Assembly: GCF_963678635.1 (NCBI RefSeq) | Contig: NC_087070.1 | Location: 42,330,988 to 42,394,987, forward strand | Reading direction: 5' to 3' | From: Symsagittifera roscoffensis | Taxonomy: Eukaryota; Xenacoelomorpha; Acoela; Convolutidae | DNA: 64,000 nt | Shown: piece after piece, positions 40,521 through 50,437 of the stretch | Numbering within the stretch: position 1 is the first letter of the stretch | Layout: every line of letters begins with the position of its first letter | Translations under genes and position numbers: made by a program | The notes under the pieces: generated by a model | The model's input: only the letters and a program-made list of their open reading frames with translations | Database searches by the model: none | What the model was told of the DNA's origin: nothing

Positions 40521-43500
40521 TTACTTTTGAAATTCCACTTTCTTCAAAATTTTAGATTGGGGGATGAATATTTTATAGTTTTTACGTGGTTGATTTCGGA
40601 GTCTTGTTGTTTTTCTACTTTCTGATTTGTCGATTTGTTCTTGGGGTATTATTTGTTCGGTCATTTTTCTATTTTTTCTTTGTTTTGGGGATTCTTTATG
40701 GTTTTGTGTATTGTTTTTGGTGGCGATTGGTTTTGTGTTTTGATTTTCGGTGGGGTTATCATTTTGTTCTGTGTTTTTCAGATGTGGTTCATTTTGAATG
40801 ATTTTTAATCCTGTGAAAGAATATAATTGAGTTAATTCGCGGAGTGCGTGTTCTTTTGGGTAATAAGGTAATAGGTTGTTTCGATGTTGAACGATTTCTT
40901 TTGTGTTTGAGTCGGTAATTTTATATGTGACATCAGTGGGTTTTGCAATTATTTGGTATGGTCCTTTTCGAAGGGGTTGTAATTTTTTAGAAATTCCTTT
41001 TTGAGTATTAAAATTAGGTATTAAAACAAATGTTCCAATTTTTAAATCGGAGGCTGGTGTAAAACGTGAATTGATTTGTTCATTAATGTTTTGTCTTTGT
41101 AATAACTTTTTTGTTATTTTTTGATAAATTTCATTGTGTTTTTTATCTCTATTTAGAATCCATTCGGTGTGTGTACCGGAGGCTAGTTTAAGAATTTGTG
41201 GGTGATGAAAATGATCTTCATCGTGTGTATGCAAAGGTAGGTTATAACAAATTGAGTCTTTATTTGGTTGACAATAACCTTGTGCGTTTTTATGAGAATT
41301 TGCTGTAAACATTATTGGTTTGCGTGGCTTTTGGTTAAAAACCATTTCGTATGGTGACATTCCTAAAGTTGTCGTAATTTGTGAATTATATGCTAAGGGA
41401 AATAATTTTACATCTGCTGACCATTCGGTATATTTTGTATCATTTCCGTTGATGATACATCTAAGATATTCTTGTAATGAACGGTTCATACCTTCGACTA
41501 AGCCGTTTGTCCAAGGTGCATGAGATGTACGTGGTTTGTGTTTAATGTTATATAAATGACATAGTGTGATAATTTCATTATTTATGAATCCTGTACCGTT
41601 GTCTGTAACTAAAATTTCTGGTAGTCCGAATTTTGCTATCCAGTGTTCATAGAGTGTTGTGTAAGCGTAATAAGCGTTACAATGTGGTACTGGGTTAAGT
41701 GCTACATAATGTGTAAATGCGTCAACAATTACCATAATGTAGGAGTTTCCTTCTGATGAGGGTGAAATTGGTCCTTTGGTATCAAATGAGATACGATGGT
41801 TAAAGTACAAGCTTTGTCCTTTAAAATCTTGTTTTTGTGCTATTTGTTTTTGATTTGGGTAAGGTTTATTTAGTTGACATACTATACAGTCATTGCATAG
41901 TACTTTTATCCAAATTGGTGCATTTGGGAAATAAAAGTTTTGTATAAAATTTGAATATGTTTTCTCTGATCCAGAGTGTCCTTTAATATTTTGTGTATGT
42001 GAAATATTAAAAGCTATAAGAATCATACTTAAAGGGAGACAGGGAACTGTAGATTCATTCAGGTTATACTCTAAAAGGTCTGTATTTTCGTTAATTGTTG
42101 TGTTGTTAAATTTGCGAAAGTATCGGAGGAGTGTTTTGTTTCCTAGAATGGTTGAATCTGCCTTGATAGGTTTAGTTTTATATTTGTGCCATGATTTCAG
42201 TTGTCGAATTACTGGGTCAAGGTTTTGATATTGTTTCAGTGTTGAAATTGTAATTATTTCTGTTGGGGGGAGAAAAATGTTTTCGATTTCTAATTTAGAT
42301 AAGGGTATTGTATCAAGTGGGTCGTGAAGGTCAAAAACTTGATTTATTGTGTATTTTGAATCATTTGTTTGTGGTCCTGATAAATTTATTTTATCAGTTA
42401 AATCTTCTTTTTCAATTAGTGGAAAATGGTCTTTCTTAGGCGGGTGTTGTTTTGTTCGTTTTTGTTGGGTGTTATTTTTTATCCATTGAGAATATGGGAT
42501 TGGTTTGAAAGTTGATGTTCCAAGTAGATCAACTTCATAATGATTATTTTGACAATCTAAATAAAGTGGGAAATGTTGTAAACTATTTATTTGTGATTGT
42601 TCAATATCAGTTTTTACTGCATATTTGCATTCCAATCGGGGTGATGTTTCGTTTTCTGCAAGGTAGAATTTTATGTTTTTGGGTATTTCAACTGTTGTTT
42701 TTCGTGTAAGTAATTCAGGTGGTGTATTTCGACTTAAGGTGTCTGGTAATGCAAGATTTTTTCCTGCAGTCCAAACTATATGTAAGTTTGGAAATTTCAT
42801 TAGAATTAGTTGAAATCTGTAAACTCGGTGGTTTGGGTTAGATTTTTGTGTAAAGAGAAAGATGATTGGTTTATGGTCTGTGAATAGAACTGTTGGATGT
42901 TTTGATCCAAGTATCAGAAATTCATATTCTGTCAGTGTATATATTATGGCTGTACATTCTCTCATTAGAGTTGAGAGTCGTAGCTCTGCTTGAGTGAATA
43001 ATCGAGAATTTGCTGATATGAGGTTCATTTTATTTGTACCATTATGTGATTGTAATAGTGCTGCACCGATGCCAAAGTTCGAAGCATCGCACATTGCATA
43101 AAATGGTTGATTTGAATCTGGAATTGTGTTTGAAATTTGTTCAGTTAAAAGTTTCTTTACTTCTTCAAATCGTGTTTGATGTTCTGTGTTCCATTCAAAA
43201 TTATTTTGTTGTCTAAGGATGTTATAAAATGGTCGTAGATATAATTGCATTTTATAAACATATTTACTTAAAAAGTTTAACATTCCAAGAAATTCTTGGA
43301 TTTTCTTTTTATTTGTTGGTGGTTGAAGTTTTTGAATAGCGTCAATGCGTGATTTCAATGGAGTGATTGTTTTTCTTTCTATATTATGTCCTAAGAATTT
43401 AACTCTTGTCAAAAAGAAGTGTGATTTATCGGGGGCGGCCTTCAGATTTTCGTTCTGAAGTATTTGGTGATATTTTTCTAAAACATTGAACATCTCGTCT

Positions 43501-46500
43501 TTTGTTTGTGATTGCATAAAAACATCGTCTAAATAGGTGATTGTGTTTTTCTTGAGTATCAGTGGTCTAAAAATTTTGCTCATAAAAGCTGAAAATGCTG
43601 CTGGTCCTATGGATATTCCATAGAATAAACGGTTGAATTCATATTGTTGGTTTCCGATAACAAATTGTGTTAAACGTCGTGATTGTTCATCTAGTGGCAT
43701 TTGATTGTATGCACTATTCATATCGGCGGTTGTAAAGTATTTGCCGTTTATTTTTGTTAAAATAACTTGTATTGGTTCAATGGGCCAATTACATTTTGAT
43801 TCATCTATAAGTGAATTGAGGTATCTAGCATCGAGAACGATTTTTAATGATTCTCCTTTAGCTAGAATGATAACGGGGTTGATAAATGTCTTGCCTTTTG
43901 GTTGTTCTTCTTTATTAACTGGTGATCTAATGTTGTATTGTTCTAAAATATCGAGTAATCTGTTCACTTTATCATGTAAGTGAATTGGTACTTTACTTGC
44001 TCTCTGTTTTTTGAAAACTGCGTCTGGTTTTAACGGGAGATGTAGTGATGAACTGATTTTTCCAACATCGAATTTTGATGTTGCATAGACTGATGAATAT
44101 TTAATTAGCTGTTTGGCTAACTTTTCGAATTCGTCTTGTGTTATTTGTGAATGTTGGAAATTAAACATTGTTAAAAATTTTTGTTGGTCCTCTGTGTAGT
44201 TACTTATGTTGAATGTAGGTTTGAAATATGGAGTTTTTGTGAAATAATCCGTATTTCTGTTTTCGTTGCTTATTATATTATTTATAGATAATTCTTCATT
44301 AAGAATTGTAGATTGGCAAATATCTAGTAATTGGAGTATATTATTTACGCGATAGGCTTTTTCGTGTATTGGTGATATTGTAGCGTTGGTTTCACAATAT
44401 CCTAAAAGTCCTAAAGGTAATGTTACTTTGTAAGGTGTGTTGTTATAGACATGTAAGGAAATGATATCGGAATTCGAATTTTTCAAATATTTTATGGATG
44501 AGATTGTGATTTTGAAAAATTTGTGAATAGGTTTGAATTCAAATTCTGACATATAAAATTTTTGTTTGTTTTGTTCTTTATCATATTGGTGAACTTGTTT
44601 GATTGAAAAATTATAGATATTTCCTGATAGTGGTTTTAGGTGTTTTCTTTGTTGGTTAAATATCGGGTAGAATTTTGAAAAGAATGGTGGTTGTTTATTT
44701 AATCTTTGAAAAAATGTTAAGGATGTTTCTTTTGTTTTTGTATATTTATCTTTGATTAATATTTTACTATTTAGTATGTTAATTGTTGGTATATACTTCG
44801 AAATAAATGGTATTCCAATGATATTATATTTAATGTCAGTGATATGGAATATTTGTTTAAATGGCTTATTTAAAATTTTGCTTTGTTCCATTGTTCTGGT
44901 GGGGAGGAGAAATAATTGGATTTTTCCGTAGTTTATCAATGTTGATCCTTGTGCTGTTGCTAACTTACTGGAGGTTTCAAGAGGTGTTAGCTTTGGGTGT
45001 AAAGTTTTTATTTCATTCCATGTGGGGATGTTTATTATGTTTGATTCTGCTCCTGAATCAATTAAAAAATCTATTTCAAGGTCTGGTGGTTGAAATTCTT
45101 TATTTCTTGGGCTTTCTAAGAGAAATGGTATTGTCCAAATTTTTTCTTTGGGTTGTTCTTTTTGTATATTTTGATAAATGTGGTTTGTATTCAAGCATTT
45201 TGTTTTGGTATTTTTATTGGTTTGATTTGTAGTGTTAATCTCATTTGTTTCTTGCGTCGTTGGTGTGGAATTTATGGGTGTAGTGTAATAATTTTGAAGA
45301 AATTCTGATTGATTTTCATATATGTGTGATGAAAAAGGTTGTTCATATATGACAGATTCATAGTCATTTTCGACTTTTATCATATTGATAGAAAGAGTGT
45401 TTTCAGTATCACTTTCTGAATCTGATGATGTACAGTTTATTTGATTGAGTTGTAACGTATCAGTTACTGTGTCATCAATACCTGGAGGGTCTGATGTTGT
45501 TTCTGGATTAGATTGTACTTGATTGATTTGTCTTTGATGTTTAGGTGTACTACTTCTGTGGCGATTATTAGAATTATTATAGTTATTATTATTCCGGTGT
45601 GGTGATTGGGAATAATTTCTATAACGATTATTATAACTTGAGTGTCGATTTTGTGAATTATTTCGCGATCTGTTTTGGTAATTATTGTTTGGTCTGTTAT
45701 AGTTCGATCTATTATATGAGTTATTCCTTGATTGATTGTTCGGGTAATTCTGGTTTCGGTTGTTTGAATAACTTCTATTTCGATTATAGGAGTAGTTTCT
45801 ATTCCTATTGTATGATGAATTTCGTGATTGGTTGTTTGGATAGTAGTTATTTCTTGATTGGGAATTACATCTAGAAACAAATCGTTGTGTATTTGAATTT
45901 GATCTGGAGTAGTTATTTCGACTATTTGGTCTATTGTAGTGATTTTGTGATGAATTATTCGTGTTTCTTCGTTCTGGTGATCTTCCTCTATAACTTGAGT
46001 TATATGGTGATTGATTTCTTGTATAATTTGTATTGTTCGGGAGTGGTTTTCCTGAACTGTTGTTGCTGTAGACTGTTTTGTTCGGCAGATTTTGATCTTT
46101 TTTCATGTATTGATAGAATGATTTATTTGGTTCTTTATATTTTTGAGGTTTATTTTGATTGTCTTGCTGTTTTTGTCTACATTCGGAAATACTATGTCCG
46201 TATCGTCGGCAATAATTACACCATTTTTTGAAAGATGGTTTGCCTTTAAAGTTTGGGTTCTTTTCATAAATATTGAGTATTTCAGTGATTTTTTCAACGA
46301 GGTCTGTCTCTGATTCCTGTATATTATTAATATTAGTGGGAGTCGTTTCAATTCTGTTAACGTATTGTAATTTCAGATTTTCCGTTTCTTCTAGTTTCAT
46401 CGTGATTTCTGCTTGTTCTAATTTGTCTACTAGTTTTCGAAAATCTAAATCGGGTTCTCGAATTGAAGAAGGATGGGATGCTCTCTTTTTTATTGCTATT

Positions 46501-47024
46501 TTCCTTAATTGTGGTGTTAAGGTCATCATTAAGATTTCTGTCATCTTTGTGTTTTTATAGTCATGTGTATTTAATGAATATGCTTTTCGAACTAGTGTTT
46601 CGATTCGTACTGCTATTTGCTTGATGGTTTCGTTTGGTAATCTGCGAATTTCATTACATAAAACTCTTTGTTGTTGTTTGTTTCTTTCGGAGTCAAACAT
46701 TTTTGAAAATTCCTGTGTAAACCTTTTCCAGTTTGATTTTATTTCTAGAGGTAGTACTGAAAACCATTTTTGGGCTGCGCCATCTAAGGTTGTTTGTATT
46801 AACGCTGTGCGTCGATGTATCCAATTTTGATGTAGTGGCGTATTAATTGGTTCAGGTCCAATATTTAAAATCAGGTTTGCTGTTACTGCATTTAAATAAT
46901 CTTCTACAGAGTATTCAGGGTCTGTTCCTGTGAAAACCATTAAAGGTTTGTTTGATGTTATTGATGATCCACCCATAAGGTATGGATTCATTGTCATTTG
47001 TAATGATTCTGCTGCATTTGGCAT
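40521..47024 (-). CDS. Gag-Pol polyprotein, single ORF, 2,167 codons (Ty3/Gypsy)
   Basis: The ATG is at 47024. Gag: capsid-like helices (LDGAAQKWFSVL, WKRFTQEFSKMFDS) then a zinc knuckle CNYCRRYGHSISEC (about 269-282) and a long Asn/Arg/Ser/Tyr-rich tract (about 330-530). Protease active site DSGAES is at about 658. Reverse transcriptase has ARYLNSLID, TTADMNSAYNQMPLDE and YLDD at about 1165. RNase H begins at CDASNFGIGAALL (about 1310), with MRECTAI and FTDHKP. Integrase has an H-H-C-C finger (H..H at about 1676, CNDCIVC), catalytic FDTKG (about 1748), TDNGTGF (about 1807) and VEGMN (about 1841), and a GPYQI box (about 2022) of the GPY/F type. Gag and pol share one frame with no frameshift, and all catalytic residues are present, so the product looks functional. 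Confidence 0.95.
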   Translation of the reverse strand: MPNAAESLQMTMNPYLMGGSSITSNKPLMVFTGTDPEYSVEDYLNAVTANLILNIGPEPINTPLHQNWIHRRTALIQTTLDGAAQKWFSVLPLEIKSNWKRFTQEFSKMFDSERNKQQQRVLCNEIRRLPNETIKQIAVRIETLVRKAYSLNTHDYKNTKMTEILMMTLTPQLRKIAIKKRASHPSSIREPDLDFRKLVDKLEQAEITMKLEETENLKLQYVNRIETTPTNINNIQESETDLVEKITEILNIYEKNPNFKGKPSFKKWCNYCRRYGHSISECRQKQQDNQNKPQKYKEPNKSFYQYMKKDQNLPNKTVYSNNSSGKPLPNNTNYTRNQSPYNSSYRGRSPERRNTNNSSQNHYNRPNSRNNYSRSNSNTQRFVSRCNSQSRNNYYPNNQSRNSSYNRNRNYSYNRNRSYSNNRNQNYPNNQSRNNSYNRSNYNRPNNNYQNRSRNNSQNRHSSYNNRYRNYSQSPHRNNNNYNNSNNRHRSSTPKHQRQINQVQSNPETTSDPPGIDDTVTDTLQLNQINCTSSDSESDTENTLSINMIKVENDYESVIYEQPFSSHIYENQSEFLQNYYTTPINSTPTTQETNEINTTNQTNKNTKTKCLNTNHIYQNIQKEQPKEKIWTIPFLLESPRNKEFQPPDLEIDFLIDSGAESNIINIPTWNEIKTLHPKLTPLETSSKLATAQGSTLINYGKIQLFLLPTRTMEQSKILNKPFKQIFHITDIKYNIIGIPFISKYIPTINILNSKILIKDKYTKTKETSLTFFQRLNKQPPFFSKFYPIFNQQRKHLKPLSGNIYNFSIKQVHQYDKEQNKQKFYMSEFEFKPIHKFFKITISSIKYLKNSNSDIISLHVYNNTPYKVTLPLGLLGYCETNATISPIHEKAYRVNNILQLLDICQSTILNEELSINNIISNENRNTDYFTKTPYFKPTFNISNYTEDQQKFLTMFNFQHSQITQDEFEKLAKQLIKYSSVYATSKFDVGKISSSLHLPLKPDAVFKKQRASKVPIHLHDKVNRLLDILEQYNIRSPVNKEEQPKGKTFINPVIILAKGESLKIVLDARYLNSLIDESKCNWPIEPIQVILTKINGKYFTTADMNSAYNQMPLDEQSRRLTQFVIGNQQYEFNRLFYGISIGPAAFSAFMSKIFRPLILKKNTITYLDDVFMQSQTKDEMFNVLEKYHQILQNENLKAAPDKSHFFLTRVKFLGHNIERKTITPLKSRIDAIQKLQPPTNKKKIQEFLGMLNFLSKYVYKMQLYLRPFYNILRQQNNFEWNTEHQTRFEEVKKLLTEQISNTIPDSNQPFYAMCDASNFGIGAALLQSHNGTNKMNLISANSRLFTQAELRLSTLMRECTAIIYTLTEYEFLILGSKHPTVLFTDHKPIIFLFTQKSNPNHRVYRFQLILMKFPNLHIVWTAGKNLALPDTLSRNTPPELLTRKTTVEIPKNIKFYLAENETSPRLECKYAVKTDIEQSQINSLQHFPLYLDCQNNHYEVDLLGTSTFKPIPYSQWIKNNTQQKRTKQHPPKKDHFPLIEKEDLTDKINLSGPQTNDSKYTINQVFDLHDPLDTIPLSKLEIENIFLPPTEIITISTLKQYQNLDPVIRQLKSWHKYKTKPIKADSTILGNKTLLRYFRKFNNTTINENTDLLEYNLNESTVPCLPLSMILIAFNISHTQNIKGHSGSEKTYSNFIQNFYFPNAPIWIKVLCNDCIVCQLNKPYPNQKQIAQKQDFKGQSLYFNHRISFDTKGPISPSSEGNSYIMVIVDAFTHYVALNPVPHCNAYYAYTTLYEHWIAKFGLPEILVTDNGTGFINNEIITLCHLYNIKHKPRTSHAPWTNGLVEGMNRSLQEYLRCIINGNDTKYTEWSADVKLFPLAYNSQITTTLGMSPYEMVFNQKPRKPIMFTANSHKNAQGYCQPNKDSICYNLPLHTHDEDHFHHPQILKLASGTHTEWILNRDKKHNEIYQKITKKLLQRQNINEQINSRFTPASDLKIGTFVLIPNFNTQKGISKKLQPLRKGPYQIIAKPTDVTYKITDSNTKEIVQHRNNLLPYYPKEHALRELTQLYSFTGLKIIQNEPHLKNTEQNDNPTENQNTKPIATKNNTQNHKESPKQRKNRKMTEQIIPQEQIDKSESRKTTRLRNQPRKNYKIFIPQSKILKKVEFQK

Positions 47025-47096
47025 TTGAGAAAAATTTGAAAGTTGGTTTCTTGTTATTTCATGTTGTTGGAGATAATATGGGAGTGGTATTTCATT

Positions 47097-48743
47097 TTAC
47101 ATTTGTGATGCTTGATACGAGTGTGCAGTCATTGGATTTTGTTGTTGAATTGGTTGAAAAGATTGTGTATTAATTAGATTTTGTTGTTGAATTGGTTGTT
47201 GATGTTGTGCATCTATTGGTTGTGGAGAAAAATTTCTATGATTTGTACGTGTTTTCTGTATTCCTTGTCTACAATATTCTTGAGTATTTGGTGCAAATAT
47301 ATCTGGTTGTAAGAAATCATCATCTGAGGATAAATAATCCATTTGATAATATGTCTGTTTTTTATTTTTATTTTGTTGAAAAAATGGGTAATTTTCACTG
47401 TGATCCTGTGGAGGATTTGTTTGGAAATTTATTGAATTAGGTTGGGTCATTGGGTTATCCCAATTTCGAGATCTTGTATATTGGTTAAAATTTCTTTGTG
47501 GTTGATTATATGTTTTTGATGGATGTGTATAATTATAATTATGGTCTGTAAAGTTGTTTCTAGTGAATGTTCTGCGTGTTTTTGATGGTATTGTCATGGG
47601 TCTGTATGTTTGGTAATCCATATGTGAATATTTAGGGGCAACCGAAGGTTTAACGGTTGATTGTAAGGTTACCTGTGTTTGTGAAGGATTTGTATTTCTT
47701 GGTGTTGTTAAATTTGGGCGTATTGGTGAAATACTTTGTTGTGTAGTTGTTGTGTGTACAATTTCTTCATTTATGAAGTGTGATGGTGTCTGGATATCTT
47801 GTTGAGTAAGATTCCTAGTTCCATTGAGGTTTTCATTGTGTATAACTGTAGAGTTTAAACTATTATTTTGTGTATCGGGTAAAAATGTATTATAGTTTAA
47901 TGGTGTTGCATCAATGGTTAATGGTATTACTTTTACATAATCTCTTATGTAAGATATCGTACTTATTGCTTGACTTGAGATTGTTTGTGGGAAGCTTATA
48001 AATGCGGGATGAGACCATTCGGGGTCCCAAACATAATCTGATTGTTCTGTGATAGCGGTATCATCGTTCGAGTTTTGGGGTCTAAAATTTTTTCTTGCTT
48101 GTGCAATTAAATCAATATTGTGTGTGAAATAATCTATTATGAACCATGCCAAAATTTTTTGTAGATCGTGTTTTGTATGTTGTGAAACGTCGTCTTTCGT
48201 GAAATTTTCTTTAATGATGTTTAAATAACTAGAGAGTAGTGTGATTTCATGTCGTACTCTTAAATGTTTAGATGTTTCTGTCGGTGAGACATTTGTTATT
48301 GGGATTTCGTTTTCTAATATCGAAATATAACTATATATTATTGCGAAAACTTCATTGGTGAATATGGAGTTTGCTCTTTGTGAGTTATGATATTGGATGC
48401 TTTTTATATATTCTGAAAAAACTTTTGAAAATTCTGAATCAAGATCGTCTGTTTGAATTGTATATTTTCTATTATTATGGTTTGGTGAGGTGAATTCTAT
48501 GGAGTAGATTCCATACTGTTGTGTTATGTTGCATATATCTTTTAAGTAGTGGTCTATGATTTGTCTTTTGATTTTTACATCTGGGAACTCTGTTTTACAT
48601 GGACTGATTCCGGGTTCAAATAAATTTAATAGTAAATTTTTGCAAAATATATGCTGTCCTCTATCAGTGGTTGCATCTACTATAAAAGGAAAGATTTCAT
48701 CATCATCTGGACTTTCTTCACCTGGAGTGTGCGTTGAGCTCAT
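47097..48743 (-). CDS. Pre-gag ORF of unknown function, about 548 codons
   Basis: The frame is open from 48755; the first ATG is 48743 (MSSTHTPGEESPDDDE). It is not recognised. The N-terminal half (to about residue 270) is a folded, helix-rich, acidic protein (IDHYLKDICNITQQYG, LQKILAWFIIDYFTHNIDLI, YVWDPEWSHPAFISF). The C-terminal half is Asn/Gln/Thr/Pro-rich and ends in repeats of QPIQQQN. It starts inside the 155-codon ORF and stops 73 nt before the gag-pol ATG. Upstream placement and the prion-like tail suggest a structural or assembly protein; this is inference. Confidence 0.7.
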   Translation of the reverse strand: MSSTHTPGEESPDDDEIFPFIVDATTDRGQHIFCKNLLLNLFEPGISPCKTEFPDVKIKRQIIDHYLKDICNITQQYGIYSIEFTSPNHNNRKYTIQTDDLDSEFSKVFSEYIKSIQYHNSQRANSIFTNEVFAIIYSYISILENEIPITNVSPTETSKHLRVRHEITLLSSYLNIIKENFTKDDVSQHTKHDLQKILAWFIIDYFTHNIDLIAQARKNFRPQNSNDDTAITEQSDYVWDPEWSHPAFISFPQTISSQAISTISYIRDYVKVIPLTIDATPLNYNTFLPDTQNNSLNSTVIHNENLNGTRNLTQQDIQTPSHFINEEIVHTTTTQQSISPIRPNLTTPRNTNPSQTQVTLQSTVKPSVAPKYSHMDYQTYRPMTIPSKTRRTFTRNNFTDHNYNYTHPSKTYNQPQRNFNQYTRSRNWDNPMTQPNSINFQTNPPQDHSENYPFFQQNKNKKQTYYQMDYLSSDDDFLQPDIFAPNTQEYCRQGIQKTRTNHRNFSPQPIDAQHQQPIQQQNLINTQSFQPIQQQNPMTAHSYQASQM

Positions 48744-49185
48744 TTTTTCGTTCAATGACTGTTAATATGTAATTATTAATGTGTCGAATTGGTTGATTCC
48801 AATTGTATAAATGTACTGGTTTGTGTTTATACTGCTTTTTTATTCTTCTTTTTCCTCTTTTTGATGAATTTGAAGTTGTTTCTGAGTCAGAAAAATATAA
48901 TTGATCGTGAAGTGGGTAATTTTTATCTATTGATTCTTTTAGTTTGTAAAGTTCGTCTAAACTGTTGGTTTCTGATTCTGAAAATGCGTTTCGATTTTTT
49001 GAAAATCTTTTTCGTGTTATTTGTCTTTGTTTCGTTATTATTTTTCTTTTTAGTGTTTGTCGTTTTGTTCGAATGTATCCAACTGTTTGTGTATGAGGTG
49101 TGATTACAAGGTCGTATTTTTTGTTATCTATTTCACAATTGTGTAAAACGATTGTTTGTTTATTTCCTAGGTTTTTAAATGACAT
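48718..49185 (-). CDS. Pre-gag small basic ORF, 155 codons
   Basis: The ATG is at 49185. There is a very basic middle (KRQTLKRKIITKQRQITRKR), an acidic Ser-rich stretch (FSDSETTSNSS), then another basic block (KRGKRRIKKQYKHK). It overlaps the next ORF by about 26 nt. It may bind nucleic acid or act in the nucleus, like small regulatory proteins of complex retroviruses; this is inference from composition only. Confidence 0.6.
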   Translation of the reverse strand: MSFKNLGNKQTIVLHNCEIDNKKYDLVITPHTQTVGYIRTKRQTLKRKIITKQRQITRKRFSKNRNAFSESETNSLDELYKLKESIDKNYPLHDQLYFSDSETTSNSSKRGKRRIKKQYKHKPVHLYNWNQPIRHINNYILTVIERKNELNAHSR

Positions 49186-50437
49186 AAGGTTTAGGATGAC
49201 GGATGCAAAAGGTTGTTAAATGGTTTCTATTTTCTTAAACTGTTAGTTCTTACGATTTTTTGGTTAGCTTAACCTGGGTCTGTTTGTTCAGGGTTGGAGA
49301 GAAAAGTATATCGATTCCGAAGAATGATTTTTTACTTTCTCGTGGCTAGTATAAGTTAAGTTGTTAACTTACTTAATCTTACTTAGGGGTAGTGATTGTG
49401 TTCAAGGGTTGGAGAATAGTAAATCGATCCACAAGGTTCAGGTATAATTAGAACGCGAGTAGTTCGTTAGATACTATTTTAAACTTACTAAGTCTAAGAT
49501 TTATCCTGGGTCTGGTAAGAGGGGGGGTCAAGTGAAGGATGAATAACCGAAGTTCTTCACTGTTTATCCTAATTTGAATGATTAGTTTTGTTTAAAAATT
49601 TCTATTAGTCTTAGGTCTTCAGAAAGGGTTGGGTAGTGAATCGACGTTTGAGGTCGTTAGACACTAATTAAGTGGGTGGGGGAGAACAAAGTTGTTCTGT
49701 TTGATCCAAGGATAAGCCTTGATGATCAAATTTGAAATTTAATTAAATAGAAAATGATTTAAGATCCAAGGATAAGCCTTGATGATCTGGTTTTAAAATT
49801 AAGTGAATTTAAGTTTTAATAAAATTTTAAATGTGTGTAAAGGAAAGATTTAGTGTTTTGATGATATTAGTGGGTTTATGATTGCTGTTATGTTTTAGGT
49901 GATGGAGCTGGAACAACAGGATGATTTATGATTACTAACAGTTTATTGTCACGCTACTAATTTTTGTTTTGATTTTCAATAAATATTTTCCAAACATGTT
50001 TTGTATATTACTGCAGAGTTTTAGGAAAACGATCTTAGATCTTTTTATCAATCGTTATTGTATATTAATAATTTTGTTTAGCGCCTGAAATGATTTTGAA
50101 GATTAACTTCAAGGTTTTATGTTTGCAAATGAAAATCTAAATTCATTGCCAGTAATATTCTAAATATAAAAGTTTGTTCTGGTTTTTGCCTAACTATCAT
50201 ATAGCTATATGGCAAGTTTCTACTTTGTCGTATGTCGTCTCTGGTTCGAGGTCTTCTTCCAATTCCGGGTAGTTCTGTTATGGTTCGGAATATTGGCTCT
50301 GATCTATTGAGTCGTAGAGACATTTCGATTAAATTATTGTCGTATAACATTTTGTAAATGTTTTTGTCTAATTTCTAATCTATTTTGGTTAATTCTAAGC
50401 TATTAAGGTCTTGTTCGAGACTTATGGTCGCACCAGA
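49186..50437 (-). promoter_or_regulatory. Element A leader with internal repeats and splice-donor-like sites
   Basis: 1.25 kb between the 5' LTR and the first larger ORF. It holds two copies of GATCCAAGGATAAGCCTTGA (49703 and 49763), three imperfect copies of GGGTTGGAGA/GGGTTGGGTA followed by an ATCGAT/ATCGAC block (about 49290, 49405, 49628), and adjacent minus-strand donor-like GTAAGA and GTAAGT sites near 49366-49385. Directly inside the LTR (minus strand) is TGGTGCGACCATAAG, placed like a tRNA primer-binding site; the matching tRNA was not identified. Confidence 0.6.
50117..50350 (-). CDS. Leader ORF, 77 codons
   Basis: The ATG at 50350 is the first ATG-initiated frame of note inside the 5' LTR. 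It encodes LPGIGRRPRTRDDIRQSRNL, basic and not low-complexity. Unknown; it could be a leader peptide or chance. Confidence 0.3.
   Translation of the reverse strand: MLYDNNLIEMSLRLNRSEPIFRTITELPGIGRRPRTRDDIRQSRNLPYSYMIVRQKPEQTFIFRILLAMNLDFHLQT

Noticed and set aside
45464-45880. 138-codon minus ORF (Ile/Thr/His-rich) inside gag
   Set aside because: Alternative-frame shadow of the Asn/Arg/Ser repeat tract; repeat-driven openness only.
44861-46231. Plus-strand ORFs of 90-123 codons opposite gag-pol
   Set aside because: Antisense shadows of the biased Asn/Arg/Ser-rich gag codons and pol.
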